Positions 1 through 8,967 of a DNA stretch of 64,000 nucleotides are shown piece by piece. Position 1 is the first letter of the stretch. Each line of letters opens with the position of its first letter. Made by a program: the position numbers and the translations under genes. The notes below the pieces were generated by a model, which worked only from the letters and a program-made list of their open reading frames with translations, searched no databases and was not told where the DNA came from. The DNA is from Legionella geestiana (GTDB taxonomy: Bacteria; Pseudomonadota; Gammaproteobacteria; Legionellales; Legionellaceae), in NCBI RefSeq assembly GCF_004571195.1, contig NZ_CP038271.1:1873501-1937500 (forward strand), read 5' to 3'.

Positions 1-450
1 CGGGGCTGAGGTGATGAAAATCGGGCTGCATTCAGCGGCCTCAGCGGCCATGATGTCAGTGATTTTATCACCGGCAAACGGTACGCCTTCAAGCGTGAAT
101 CCCATTGTTTTTGCGAGGCTCTGCAGCATGCCCGGTTCGGGTTTTCGGCAGGTACACCCGGTGTCTGGAAGGTGGGGGCAATGGAGAATGGCTTCAATAT
201 CCCCCCCCTCTGCCCGAATGGCAGCGAGCATATGTGCGTGGATGGCAGCAAGCCTTGCTGCATCGTAATAGCCTCTGGCGATGCCTGACTGGTTTGTGGC
301 AATTCCAATGCGAAAGCCTGCCTGTTTCAGGCGCGCGAGCGCTCTAAGACTCCCCGGAAGAAAGAGAAATTCGTCAATGGATTTGATGTAGGCGCGGGAG
401 TCGTGATTGATAATGCCATCGCGGTCGAGAAGAATGACTTTCTGTTCCAT
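1..450 (-). CDS. gmhB: D-glycero-beta-D-manno-heptose-1,7-bisphosphate 7-phosphatase (GmhB), 3' end cut by window edge
   Basis: The complement of 450-1 reads 150 codons without a stop, starting at ATG 450 and running off the left edge. It begins with the HAD nucleophile motif LLDRDGIIN, followed by ATNQSG (HAD motif 2), a Cys/His zinc site of the form CPH..(5)..CTCRKP, and AGDKITDI (HAD motif 4). This order and the zinc loop are characteristic of GmhB, which removes the 7-phosphate of heptose bisphosphate on the way to ADP- or GDP-heptose for LPS or surface glycans. Family length is about 180-190 residues, so some 30-40 C-terminal residues lie outside. It is divergent from the glycosyltransferase operon on its right. 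A histidinol-phosphate or other HAD-IIIA sugar phosphatase is the main alternative. Confidence 0.88.
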   Translation of the reverse strand, partial: MEQKVILLDRDGIINHDSRAYIKSIDEFLFLPGSLRALARLKQAGFRIGIATNQSGIARGYYDAARLAAIHAHMLAAIRAEGGDIEAILHCPHLPDTGCTCRKPEPGMLQSLAKTMGFTLEGVPFAGDKITDIMAAEAAECSPIFITSAP

Positions 451-512
451 TGCACGTTCATACCACTGCAAAGCAGACGCTTTCACAAGAAGCCCTCCGT
501 TTAATACTGACG

Positions 513-541
513 TTGACTTGCCAGTGAGGGCTCAGTATATT
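513..541 (+). promoter_or_regulatory. Sigma-70-type promoter of the glycosyltransferase operon
   Basis: TTGACT (513-518) and TATATT (536-541) are separated by exactly 17 bases, close to the sigma-70 consensus. Transcription would begin near 548, about 60 bases before the chosen start of the first glycosyltransferase. Inferred from sequence only. Confidence 0.6.
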
Positions 542-611
542 TTAGGTTCTACTGTGCAGGCAATGGCTCTGCATCATCCCAGGGATAGTGCATGACAGAC
601 ACGGAGGCAGG

Positions 612-1376
612 GTGCCGGTTTTACAGCATCTTTCAATAGCAGCGCCGGCCTACAACGAGGCAGAGGGGCTTGCTGAAGTCCTTTTGGCCTGGGTCGAGTA
701 TCTGCGCAATTATTCCGGGCTTTTGTCCTTTGAAATTGTTGTATGTAACGACGGCAGCAGCGATGGCACTGGCGAACTGCTTGACGCACTCGCGGCCGAA
801 AACCCTGAAATTCGTCCCATTCATCTCCCGCATAACGAAGGCGCAGGTGCAGCACTTGCGCAGGCGATTTTGCATACCCAAAAAGACTGGGTGCTCCTCA
901 TGGATACGGACGGCCAGTTTCCTGTTGAAAATCTTGAGCGTCTGGCTAAAACGCTGCAAACAGCGCGTGTGCAGGCGGTTATTGGCGTGCGTTGCAAAAA
1001 AGATAATGCTCTGGCACGTTTTGGCAGCGCAGTATCCAGCAGGATTTGCAACCGCCTGCATGGCACAAGGCTTCGGGATTTTAATTCGGCCTGCAAACTG
1101 GTGCAGGGTAACCTTTTGCGCGCCTTGAGGCTTGAAGCGCGCGGAATGAATTATTCCACGGAAATTACCGCGCGCCTTATTGAATGCGGGGCGCCTCTTG
1201 CTGAAGTTGATATTGAGCACCGCGCGCGCGAATATGGCAGAAGCCATCTGCGCTTCATGCGCGACAGCGTGCACCGCGCGCTTTTTACCGCCTACCTGGC
1301 ACTGCGCCTTTTGCTTATCAACCGCAACATATTACGGGTTTCTTATGAAAAAACCGCACGGGTCGCAAAAGAATAA
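612..1376 (+). CDS. Family 2 glycosyltransferase (dolichyl-phosphate-mannose-synthase-like)
   Basis: A GT-A fold glycosyltransferase of 254 residues. The N-terminus has the nucleotide-binding signature APAYNEAEG, then NDGSSDGT, and a DTDGQF motif that would coordinate the metal and sugar nucleotide; this spacing is that of DPM1/polyprenyl-phosphate glycosyltransferases. It probably transfers a sugar from a nucleotide donor to a lipid-phosphate or glycan acceptor at the cytoplasmic membrane face. I prefer GTG 612, with GGAGG at 603-607, over the in-frame GTG at 588, which lacks a ribosome site. Its 3' end overlaps the next gene by 32 bases, and a good promoter lies at 513-541, so it heads the operon. 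The acceptor cannot be told from the sequence. Confidence 0.82.
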   Translation: MPVLQHLSIAAPAYNEAEGLAEVLLAWVEYLRNYSGLLSFEIVVCNDGSSDGTGELLDALAAENPEIRPIHLPHNEGAGAALAQAILHTQKDWVLLMDTDGQFPVENLERLAKTLQTARVQAVIGVRCKKDNALARFGSAVSSRICNRLHGTRLRDFNSACKLVQGNLLRALRLEARGMNYSTEITARLIECGAPLAEVDIEHRAREYGRSHLRFMRDSVHRALFTAYLALRLLLINRNILRVSYEKTARVAKE

Positions 1377-3315
1377 GTGTCAGGAGCCCGCGTTACGCCC
1401 AATCCGTGTAGTGCTCTTTTGTGGGGGACGGGGAAGTGCGACCATTATCCATGAGTGGCTTCGCCATGCGAATGTGGCACTCACGCTCGTGGTTAATGCG
1501 TATGACGATGGCCTTTCAACAGGAGCATTGCGTGATTTTATCGCACAGATGCTCGGGCCTTCTGACTTTCGTAAAAACCTCTCCTGTCTGCTCGACCCCT
1601 ATTCAGAAAGCCAGTATGCGCTGAAACATTTACTGGAATATCGTTTTCCCGCGACACAGGCCGAAACGGCGATACAGGCGCTCGAAACCTGGTTGCAAAG
1701 AGAGAAGCGTAAAAACTTGCCAGAACCGTTGCGAGCGCTTTTTGGAACACTGACACCGGCAATCGCTGCCAGGGTGCGTGCGCTGCTGACCGTGTTTTTC
1801 GACTATGCACGATGTGAAGCTTCAGCGTTTGACTACAGGGACTGTGCGCTTGGCAATCTGATTTTTGCCGGTGCCTATCTGAAAAATCACTATGATTTTA
1901 ATGCCGCCACCTGCGAGATTGCAGAACTGGCCTGTTCACGGGCGATGCTTGTCAATGTGAGCGAGGGCGAGAACCGTATCCTTGTCGGACTTAAAGACAA
2001 TGGTGAAGTGCTGACCTCGGAGGCAAAAATCGTTGGCGAGCAGTCAGAGGTGCCTATCCGTCAATTTTTCTTTCTTGAAGAAAAACTGGATGATGCCTTT
2101 TTGCAGTCACTCGAACCCTTGAATGTGGATGAGCGTGAGCAGAGGCTCAGGGCACTTGAGCGTCTGCCACGGCTTTCTCGGGAGGCAGAAGAAGCCTTAA
2201 GGGACGCGGATATCATTCTTTATGGTCCGGGTACCCAGCATTCTTCCCTGCTTCCCAGTTATCGCATCGCCGGAGAAGTTATTGCGCAGGCGAAAGCTCC
2301 TGTTAAAGCGCTGGTGCTTAATCTTGGGCCAGACCATGATATCCAGTCCCTGAGTGGGGAGGGCATTGTCAATAATGCGCTTGCCTGTCTTGGGGATATG
2401 GATAATACACACGGTGTGATTACCCACGTGTTTGTCGATAACAACAGTATTTTTGGGAGGACGCTGCAGCACCAGCCCGAGTACCGGCATGCTGCGATTA
2501 TCGCGGGAAATTTTGCCAATGCCTATCGTCAATATGTGCACAACGGTCATGCCATCGTAGCAAAGGTACTCGCGCTTTGGGCGAAACCAACGGATGATAC
2601 CCTGCCGCAGGCAGACATGTTTGTGGATATCCACAAGCGCTCCAGTGGACTTGGGGAATTGTATGAAGAAGTGCTGGAGGCAGACTGGCGACATTATTTT
2701 TCCCGCGTGACCCTCACCCTTAACCATGCATCTATCCAAGAGCCCGTGCCTGGCAATCTGATGGAGGTACGGGAGTGGTCAGGAAAGGGCGCTTTTCCAG
2801 AAGTTGGGTATTTTCTCGACTGGTACCAGCACCGGGATTCAGAATATCTGATTGTGGTGGCCGGTGATGGAAAATACCACATACGGGATGTTTTGCGTGC
2901 TATCACACTGCTTGAGCAGAGCCATTATGGCGCAGTTTTTGGCTCTCGCAACCAGAGTCGCGCGCAGTTTCGCGCGTCTATTCGTGCGGCCTATGGTGAG
3001 CGGCGTGTGCTTGGTACCTGCAGCCTGTGGGGCTCGCTGCTCGTAAGCGGTATTTTTGCCTTTCGGTTTGGCATGGTGTTTTCCGACCCGCTCACCGGAT
3101 TTCGTGTCTTTAAGCGCCGCCGTCTGCAGGCGGCCATTGGCGAGGCCTCGCTGTGTCGCGCGCGAACGCCGGTCAGCCTTGCCGCCTGGCTCATTCAGCA
3201 CAACGTTGAAATCGCCGAGCTTCCTGTCAATTATCGCACTTATGCAGGTTTTGCCGATCCGCGCTGGCGGGTGCGGCGCGGACTTAAAAATCTTTTAAGT
3301 ACATTCAGGAGGTAG
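1345..3315 (+). CDS. CofD/YvcK-like domain fused to a glycosyltransferase-2-like C-terminal domain
   Basis: A 656-residue two-part protein. Residues about 20-390 carry the CofD/YvcK (UPF0052) landmarks: FCGGRGS at the start, NAYDDGLSTGALR, GNLIFAGAYL and ILYGPGTQHSSLLPS, equivalent to the GG-T, DDGGSSG-LR, GNL and GPGS-TS motifs of that Rossmann-like family. Residues about 500-650 resemble the second half of a DPM1-type GT2: AGDGKYHIRDV, SDPLTGFRVFKR and LPVNYRTYAG. The usual GT2 front half (YNE, DDGS) is not evident. An upstream in-frame start at 1180 would overlap the preceding gene by about 200 bases; ATG 1345 matches where the CofD homology begins. CofD enzymes transfer phospholactate from a nucleotide-activated donor; YvcK proteins bind UDP-sugars. 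Which chemistry applies here is unknown. Confidence 0.8.
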   Translation: MKKPHGSQKNKCQEPALRPIRVVLFCGGRGSATIIHEWLRHANVALTLVVNAYDDGLSTGALRDFIAQMLGPSDFRKNLSCLLDPYSESQYALKHLLEYRFPATQAETAIQALETWLQREKRKNLPEPLRALFGTLTPAIAARVRALLTVFFDYARCEASAFDYRDCALGNLIFAGAYLKNHYDFNAATCEIAELACSRAMLVNVSEGENRILVGLKDNGEVLTSEAKIVGEQSEVPIRQFFFLEEKLDDAFLQSLEPLNVDEREQRLRALERLPRLSREAEEALRDADIILYGPGTQHSSLLPSYRIAGEVIAQAKAPVKALVLNLGPDHDIQSLSGEGIVNNALACLGDMDNTHGVITHVFVDNNSIFGRTLQHQPEYRHAAIIAGNFANAYRQYVHNGHAIVAKVLALWAKPTDDTLPQADMFVDIHKRSSGLGELYEEVLEADWRHYFSRVTLTLNHASIQEPVPGNLMEVREWSGKGAFPEVGYFLDWYQHRDSEYLIVVAGDGKYHIRDVLRAITLLEQSHYGAVFGSRNQSRAQFRASIRAAYGERRVLGTCSLWGSLLVSGIFAFRFGMVFSDPLTGFRVFKRRRLQAAIGEASLCRARTPVSLAAWLIQHNVEIAELPVNYRTYAGFADPRWRVRRGLKNLLSTFRR

Positions 3316-3320
3316 TGCGA

Positions 3321-4070
3321 ATGACGGTTTGCGCGGTCATCCCGGCAGCAGGTCTTGGTACACGCCTAGGTGCTGATTTGCCCAAATTACTGCTGCGCCT
3401 GTCAGACACCGAGACCGTCTGGTCACGGATGCGCCGGGTACTGAGTGTGCTTGACCACCTTCATGTCATTGCGTCACCGGCTGGATTCCCCCTGATTACC
3501 CACGCTCTTAAGACGGACATTGCGCGTGGATTTGCTTCCGTGAGCCTCCAGCCGGAACCGCGGGGCATGGGGGATGCGCTTTTTTGCGCGTATTCCGTGT
3601 GGTCAGAGGCACAGGCGATTGTTGTGGTATGGGGCGACCAGGCGGGTTTATCTTCAGAAACGCTGCAAAAAACCGTGAGGCGGCTTCAGGGCGCGCGACA
3701 GCGTGTTGTTCTGCCGCAGGTGCTGATGGAAAATCCCTATGTCGACTATGTGTTTTCTGAGGATGGGCAGCTGCAGGGCGTGCGACAGTCGCGGGAAGGG
3801 GACATCATGCCCGGATATGGCTGGTCGGATGTCGGAGTATTTGGGTTGACCGTTTCCGGTTTATCAGACGCCTGGCAGCGCTATCGTGCGAGTGCGCCTG
3901 AAGGTACGGAAACGCGCGAGCTTAATTTTCTGCCCTTTTTGCCCTTTCTTGCGCGGGAGTCGTGGGATATCCAGACGTTTACCGTCAGCGATTCGCGCGA
4001 GGCGCGCGGCATTAACACGCCTGAAGACCTCACTTTTTTCAGAGAACAACTTACAGAGATAAGCCCATGA
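3321..4070 (+). CDS. GlmU-type sugar-phosphate nucleotidyltransferase
   Basis: A 249-residue NTP transferase. The N-terminus shows IPAAGLGTRLG followed by LPK, the glycine-rich nucleotide loop and catalytic Lys of the family; later come WGDQAGL (metal/nucleobase region), MENPYVDYV, and SREARGINTPEDL near the end, a signature shared with GlmU/MobA-like transferases. It would join a sugar-1-phosphate (or another phosphorylated small molecule) to NMP. AGGAGG at 3307-3312 favours ATG 3321 over GTG 3315. It starts a few bases after the stop of the CofD fusion gene and overlaps the epimerase gene by 4 bases, so translation is probably coupled. The substrate is not readable; GmhB next door makes heptose-1-phosphate a reasonable guess. 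Confidence 0.83.
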   Translation: MTVCAVIPAAGLGTRLGADLPKLLLRLSDTETVWSRMRRVLSVLDHLHVIASPAGFPLITHALKTDIARGFASVSLQPEPRGMGDALFCAYSVWSEAQAIVVVWGDQAGLSSETLQKTVRRLQGARQRVVLPQVLMENPYVDYVFSEDGQLQGVRQSREGDIMPGYGWSDVGVFGLTVSGLSDAWQRYRASAPEGTETRELNFLPFLPFLARESWDIQTFTVSDSREARGINTPEDLTFFREQLTEISP

Positions 4071-4963
4071 AACAGGTATTGGTGACCGGAGGCGCCGGAT
4101 TTATTGGCAGCCACCTGTGTGAGGCGCTGCTCTTGCGCGGCTATGGCGTGCGCGTGCTCGATAATCTTGTCTATGGCAGTCGAGAAAACGTTCCCGCTGG
4201 CGCCCGGTTTATTGAGGGGGATATCACCTCTTTTACCGACTGTGAAAAGGCCATGGACGGGGTTTCAGCCGTTTTTCACTGTGCAGCCATGTCGCGCTCA
4301 GCACCCTCAGAAGCCCTCATGCACCTTTGTGGAGAAGTGAATATTCTGGGGACGCAAAACGTGCTGATGGCAGCACGCGATGCGGGCGTTGAAAAAATCA
4401 TTTACAGCGGTTCCTCCACGTTCTATGGTAACCAGCCTGCCCCGCACCGTGAAGAGATGTCAGGAGACTTTCTCAACATCTATGCGCTCTCAAAATACGT
4501 GGGCGAGCAGTACTGTCTGCATTTTGATGCGCGCCATAATCTTGCGGCTGTAATTCTTCGCTATTTCAACGTTTACGGACCGCGCCAGCCGCAAAGCGGG
4601 GCCTATGCCCTGGTGCTTGGGATTTTTCTTGAGCAATTAAAACGGGGAGAGGCGCTGGAAATTCATGGAGATGGCCTGCAGCGGCGAGATTTTGTGCATG
4701 TATTAGACGTGGTGCGTGCGAATATCGCGGCCCTCGAAAAGCCAGTTCGCCATGCAGTGATTAATATCGGCAGCGGCACGAGCACTTCGGTGCAGGAGCT
4801 TGCGGACAGGATTTCAACGCGTCAGGTGTTTGGCCCACGCCGCAGGGGCGATGCCATGGAAACCCTTGCTGACATCACCCGCGCACGCAGGCTCCTCGAC
4901 TGGGAGCCCTCGGTAAGACTCACCGAGGGGCTAAGGGAGATGATGCCGCAGGTGCCTGCCTGA
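4067..4963 (+). CDS. NAD-dependent epimerase/dehydratase of the extended SDR family
   Basis: A 298-residue nucleotide-sugar epimerase or dehydratase. It begins with VTGGAGFIGSHL, the Rossmann GxxGxxG loop, carries SGSSTFYG and the YALSKYVGEQ (YxxxK) catalytic motif, then RYFNVYGPRQ and GDGLQRRDFVHVLDV, as in UDP-glucose 4-epimerases. The ATG overlaps the stop of the nucleotidyltransferase gene (ATGA), and the gene is last in the operon. It would remodel the nucleotide sugar made by its neighbour before transfer by the glycosyltransferases. The family is certain; the sugar is not. Confidence 0.87.
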   Translation: MKQVLVTGGAGFIGSHLCEALLLRGYGVRVLDNLVYGSRENVPAGARFIEGDITSFTDCEKAMDGVSAVFHCAAMSRSAPSEALMHLCGEVNILGTQNVLMAARDAGVEKIIYSGSSTFYGNQPAPHREEMSGDFLNIYALSKYVGEQYCLHFDARHNLAAVILRYFNVYGPRQPQSGAYALVLGIFLEQLKRGEALEIHGDGLQRRDFVHVLDVVRANIAALEKPVRHAVINIGSGTSTSVQELADRISTRQVFGPRRRGDAMETLADITRARRLLDWEPSVRLTEGLREMMPQVPA

Positions 4964-4987
4964 GACTTGCTTGAATGTGCGAGGTGC

Positions 4988-5845
4988 TTAAGGGGCTGCG
5001 GGAGCAGGTGCGGCTGTTTCTTTGGCAACCGTCCGTTGACCACGGAGCTGCTGTAGCAGCACCGGGTTTTTAGCAACCTCGATGAGGGACTCTGGCAGCT
5101 GACTGAGCGTCTCATACAGGTCTTGAACGCGGCTATCACGTGTTGTTTCATCTGGCGCTGTCCGAAGCCTGGCTTCTTTCTGAATGGCCGAAAATTTCTC
5201 GGCAGGGGTGAGTGCCGGGTTTGCAAGAAGGGCGCGCATATTGCGAATACCTTCAGGCGCCCTGCCAAACATGCCCGATACACCGGTTCCAAGCGCATTC
5301 CATTCTGTTCGGTTAAGCGCGCGAGCAAGAATATCGAGAATAGCGGCTTCTATGTGTTCAACGGCTGTTGCCAGCATGCGTTCAGTTTTTGCACTCTTTT
5401 GGAGTTTAATTTCGAACGGCAGTTCGTCAGCCATAAAGTGAAGTACGAGAAAAATTCTGATGATGGCAAAATCTGCTGCATTCATGGCCTGTGCATTCTG
5501 GTCTGATGGATGAACGCTGCTTTTGCTTGCCGCAATTTTTGCAGTCAGCTCATCTACGCTGCAGTTTAAGTCTTTAAAATTTAATGATAAATACTGAAGG
5601 TGCCCGGTCTTGCTAAAATCCTTGTTTTCAAACAGATTGGGAGAGTCTTTGAGCATGCTCTTCACCCGCTCTTTCAATGCTTCAGCTGCATCGCTCTTTT
5701 CTAAATCCCGTGCGTAACAAAATTTCATATGGTCAAACAGCGTTTTGTAATCCAGTATGGTTGCCTCGGCATGTGTTAAGTACGTCAGCAGGTCAGACGC
5801 TGAGGATTGGATATTCGCTTGAACGCTGTCAGCATGGGCTGCCAT
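4988..5845 (-). CDS. Hypothetical helical protein, candidate effector
   Basis: A 285-residue protein I do not recognise. It has no signal peptide or membrane segment, is rich in Ala, Glu, Lys and Leu with long predicted helices, and ends in a Pro/Ala tail. It starts at ATG 5845 with GGAG seven bases upstream and has its own promoter (5881-5909). It is a lone gene, convergent with the glycosylation operon and next to a repeat element, and its base composition looks more AT-rich than its neighbours. This is the usual setting of Legionella effector genes, but no known domain supports such a role. The reading frame itself is well supported. Confidence 0.72.
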   Translation of the reverse strand: MAAHADSVQANIQSSASDLLTYLTHAEATILDYKTLFDHMKFCYARDLEKSDAAEALKERVKSMLKDSPNLFENKDFSKTGHLQYLSLNFKDLNCSVDELTAKIAASKSSVHPSDQNAQAMNAADFAIIRIFLVLHFMADELPFEIKLQKSAKTERMLATAVEHIEAAILDILARALNRTEWNALGTGVSGMFGRAPEGIRNMRALLANPALTPAEKFSAIQKEARLRTAPDETTRDSRVQDLYETLSQLPESLIEVAKNPVLLQQLRGQRTVAKETAAPAPAAP

Positions 5846-5880
5846 TTTTTCACTCCGGTGCCATAAAAATTAGGGCAATT

Positions 5881-5909
5881 AGTGTACATCAATAATTAAA
5901 TATGATCAA
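5881..5909 (-). promoter_or_regulatory. Sigma-70-like promoter of the hypothetical gene 4988-5845
   Basis: On the minus strand TTGATC (5904-5909) and TACACT (5881-5886) are 17 bases apart. Transcription would start about 30 bases before the ATG at 5845. No PmrA- or CpxR-type box could be recognised. Confidence 0.5.
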
Positions 5910-5988
5910 TTGTGGGGGCTTATAAAACAGAAAAAAATCATGGCTGGAGTTGTAAATACTCACTCCGGTTTAACAGTGTCGTCCCCGT

Positions 5989-6530
5989 GCAGGCGCTGAG
6001 AAATCCCGACATATTTTTGTACAGCGGGCCAGTTTCAACCAGCGCAGACAAGGCTTTGATGAGTTACTGAGAACTTGAAGTGCATACAAATCCGTGATTA
6101 TGTTATTTTTCGCAAAAAATATGTCGGGATTCCTCAGCGTGGGAGGCAGGGAACTATCCCTGAAAAGGCACAGTGCCAATACAGGGATGGGTTCCCTGAT
6201 TTCGCGGGAATGACAGGGTTTCGGTCTTCCCCGCGAAGGCGGGGACCCATTCAGGAGGTTGCACGGTGCCAACGCATGGTTCGGAACCCGCATGCTCGTT
6301 GTACAAAAATATGTCGGGATTCCTCAGCGTGGGAGGCAGGGAACTATCCCTGAAAAGGCACAGTGCCAATACAGGGATGGGTTCCCTGATTTCGCGGGAA
6401 TGACAGGGTTTCGGTCTTCCCCGCGAAGGCGGGGACCCATTCAGGAGGTTGCACGGTGCCAACGCATGGTTCGGAACCCGCATGCCCGCTGTACAAAAAT
6501 ATGTCGGGATTCCTCAGCGCGCAGGCGGGG
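5989..6530. repeat. 190-bp tandem repeat with an inverted end copy (MITE-like)
   Basis: Two almost identical 190-base units occupy 6121-6310 and 6311-6500, and a third begins at 6501 and stops after about 20 bases. The unit start (gtacaaaaatatgtcggga) occurs inverted at 5998-6022. Extended copies at 5991-6028 and 6485-6523 form terminal inverted repeats of about 35 bases. Each unit holds a GC-rich inverted repeat (ccccgcgaaggcgggg region). The open frames across it repeat with the DNA and are not genes. The stretch 5910-5988 holds nothing recognisable. Confidence 0.8.
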
Positions 6531-6557
6531 AGCCATATCATGGAATGAGGACACGCC

Positions 6558-6866
6558 CTAAGCAGATGTTTGATTTAACAGTTGTCCTAATGCTTCAAGC
6601 CTCTCCTGCAGTGCATCGGTCAATGGCATTACCACCTGCTTATGCCGGCTGTTTTCTCCGGTTTTAAGGGTTATCCGGCTTTTGGGAATCGCGAAAAAAT
6701 CAGAAAGAAACACTGTCAGTTCTTTATTCGCCGCGCCCTTATGCGGTTTGGCATGAAGTGCAATGTGTAACCCTTCTGGGGTAATTTTAACCAGCGCTGT
6801 CTTTTTTGCGTTTGGTTTCGCTATAATCTGTACCGTGACGTGCTGGTTTTGCAGGCTAAACCACAT
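6558..6866 (-). CDS. DUF167 (YggU/UPF0235) family protein
   Basis: A 102-residue protein with the DUF167 pattern: VTVQIIAKPNAKKT near the start, then ALHAKPHKGAANKEL and a LKTGENSRHKQV segment, all in the family order. DUF167 proteins are small alpha/beta proteins of unknown function, often found with YggT. A longer frame opens at 6902, but GAGG seven bases before ATG 6866 and the family's usual N-terminus favour the shorter form. It is divergent from the SulP transporter gene. Its 3' end meets a 14-base IS-end-like sequence (6547-6560). Confidence 0.8.
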   Translation of the reverse strand: MWFSLQNQHVTVQIIAKPNAKKTALVKITPEGLHIALHAKPHKGAANKELTVFLSDFFAIPKSRITLKTGENSRHKQVVMPLTDALQERLEALGQLLNQTSA

Positions 6867-6941
6867 GCGAAGACCTCGATTCGTTTGAAGATTTTTCATC
6901 ACATCCTATCAGAATTCAAGAAACAGGAATGACACTGCACT

Positions 6942-8633
6942 ATGATTGCCCTATTGGAAGCGTATCGCGAAGGTTTGCTGCAGCCGCAGAATCTGGTTAA
7001 AAATGCAAGCGCGGGATTGATTGTCGGAATTGTGGCACTGCCGCTTGCCATTGCCTTTGCCATTGCCTCTGGTGTGTCGCCGGCGCAGGGGATTTATACG
7101 GCGATTGTCTCGGGAGCTGTTGTTGGCATTTTCGGCGGCAGCCGGGTGCAGATTGCTGGTCCCACCGGTGCCTTTGTCGTCATTCTTTCCGGTATTACGG
7201 CGCGTTTTGGTGTGGAAGGTCTTCAGGTGGCAACCTTGCTGGCGGGTTTGATGCTCCTGATGATGGGGGTGATGAAATTTGGAAACGTCATTAAATTTAT
7301 TCCTGTATCCGTGATAGTGGGATTCACGAGCGGTATAGGCGTGATTATTTTTTTCAGCGAGTGGAATGATTTTTTTGGTTTATCGCTGCAATTGCCGCCT
7401 GAGAGCGCGTTTTCTGTAAAAATGCTCGCGCTGATACAGGCGCTGCCGCACCTTGATATCGCAACCACGGCAATGGCGCTGTTCTGTCTGATGCTGATGT
7501 GGCTCACTCCAAAGTGCGTGAAGAACATTCCAGGCCCGCTGGTGGCCATGCTTGTGGCGACCGCTTTGCAGGCACATTTCCATTTTAAAACGGTTGCCAC
7601 CATTGGCAGCACCTTTGGGGGTATTCCCTCAGCATTACCGACTTTTCAACCACTGGCACTGAATTGGCCCCTGGTTTACAGCCTTTTGGGGCCTGCTTTT
7701 ACCATTGCGCTCCTTGGCGCGATTGAGTCGCTGCTCTCAGCATCTGCTGCTGATGGCCTTATGAAAACCCGGCACGATTCCAATCAGGAATTAATCGGTC
7801 AGGGGCTTGCCAACGTGCTGGCGCCTCTCTTCGGTGGTTTTGCCGCTACTGGTGCAATTGCACGTACGGCGACTAATGTGCGGCAGGGGGGGAACAGTCC
7901 TGTTGCGGCGATTGTGCACTCGCTTTTTTTGCTGCTGGTGGTCTGGGTGCTGGCGCCGCTTGCAAAGCATATTCCGCTCTCAGCCCTTGCCGCGATTCTT
8001 TTTGTGGTGGCCTATAACATGAGCGATATCGCGCATTTTCGCTACATGCTCCTGCATGCTCCGCGTTCGGATGTCCTGGTATTGGTAACGACCTTTTTTT
8101 TAACGGTTTTCACGAATCTTGTGATTGCCGTTAATGTCGGCGTACTGCTCGCCATCCTGCTGTTTATGCGCCGTATGGTAGAGGCGGTGACGGTTGAAAA
8201 AGCCCGCCCCGAAGCTTTTAACGAGGAATTGGCACCCTTGCCGCCCGATACGCTCGTCTACACGATAGAAGGCCCGTTCTTTTTTGGGGCGGCAGAAAAA
8301 ATTGAACGCGCGCTCGCAGTCACGCACACCGACCCTAAAGCGATTATTTTTCGCCTTAAAAATGTTCCCTTTATCGATATGACCGGATTGCAGACATTGC
8401 GTGAGATTCTTGAAGCGTTCCATCATCGCGGCGTACAGGTGTATCTTTGTGAAGCCAATCACACGGTGCGTCAACATCTTGAGAAAACAGGCATTCATCA
8501 ATGGATTGCGAAAAGCCATGTCTTTGAAAACTGTGCAGGCCTTCTTGAGGCGCTGCAATCACCAACCCCAACCCCTTTAGTCAACCATCAGGATAACCAT
8601 CATGACACAACTGCCGAATTGTCCCGCGTGTGA
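6942..8633 (+). CDS. SulP family anion transporter with C-terminal STAS domain
   Basis: A 563-residue inner-membrane protein. Residues about 20-400 contain around a dozen hydrophobic segments with the SulP signature near the start ([17 protein letters not shown]) and a GPTGAFVVI motif. Residues about 440-540 form a STAS domain, with the loop IDMTGLQTL that resembles anti-sigma-factor antagonists. SulP proteins move sulfate, bicarbonate or dicarboxylates; the substrate cannot be read here. The lack of an adjacent carbonic anhydrase gene argues neither way. The last 32 bases overlap the yjdM-like gene, which suggests co-transcription. Confidence 0.9.
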   Translation: MIALLEAYREGLLQPQNLVKNASAGLIVGIVALPLAIAFAIASGVSPAQGIYTAIVSGAVVGIFGGSRVQIAGPTGAFVVILSGITARFGVEGLQVATLLAGLMLLMMGVMKFGNVIKFIPVSVIVGFTSGIGVIIFFSEWNDFFGLSLQLPPESAFSVKMLALIQALPHLDIATTAMALFCLMLMWLTPKCVKNIPGPLVAMLVATALQAHFHFKTVATIGSTFGGIPSALPTFQPLALNWPLVYSLLGPAFTIALLGAIESLLSASAADGLMKTRHDSNQELIGQGLANVLAPLFGGFAATGAIARTATNVRQGGNSPVAAIVHSLFLLLVVWVLAPLAKHIPLSALAAILFVVAYNMSDIAHFRYMLLHAPRSDVLVLVTTFFLTVFTNLVIAVNVGVLLAILLFMRRMVEAVTVEKARPEAFNEELAPLPPDTLVYTIEGPFFFGAAEKIERALAVTHTDPKAIIFRLKNVPFIDMTGLQTLREILEAFHHRGVQVYLCEANHTVRQHLEKTGIHQWIAKSHVFENCAGLLEALQSPTPTPLVNHQDNHHDTTAELSRV

Positions 8634-8946
8634 CGCAGCTTACACCTATACCGATGGCACGTTTCTTATCTGCCCGCAATGCGCGCATGAATGGACACAG
8701 GAAGCATCCGATACAGCGCAAGACCCTGCAGAATGCGTGAAAGACGCGCATGGAACCATCCTGAATGACGGTGACACCATCAGTGTTATTAAGGATTTAA
8801 AAATAAAAGGCTCTTCCCAGGTTGTCAAAGTGGGTACGAAAGTCAGAAACATTCGTCTGCATCCGGGGAGTGATCACAATATCGACTGTAAGATTGACGG
8901 CATTGGTGCCATGAAACTGAAGTCGGAATTTGTCAAAAAGGTCTAA
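8602..8946 (+). CDS. yjdM: YjdM (PhnA-like) zinc-ribbon protein
   Basis: A 114-residue protein with an N-terminal zinc ribbon ([10 protein letters not shown] and CPQCAHEW) and the PhnA C-terminal domain recognisable from [17 protein letters not shown] and [11 protein letters not shown]. It is full length for the family. Despite the old name PhnA, the family is not the phosphonoacetate hydrolase and its role is unclear. It overlaps the 3' end of the SulP gene, with AGGA nine bases before its ATG, and is convergent with the TraB/GumN-type gene 22 bases away. Confidence 0.88.
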   Translation: MTQLPNCPACDAAYTYTDGTFLICPQCAHEWTQEASDTAQDPAECVKDAHGTILNDGDTISVIKDLKIKGSSQVVKVGTKVRNIRLHPGSDHNIDCKIDGIGAMKLKSEFVKKV

Positions 8947-8967
8947 GCGCGCCCTCTGACGGGGCGA

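Noticed and set aside
1180-1344. In-frame extension of the CofD fusion gene to a start at 1180.
   Set aside because: It would overlap the glycosyltransferase gene by nearly 200 bases and shows no homology; ATG 1345 fits the domain start.
6075-6561. Several open frames of 65-109 codons on both strands in the 190-bp repeats.
   Set aside because: They repeat exactly with the DNA units, have no ribosome sites and no family resemblance.
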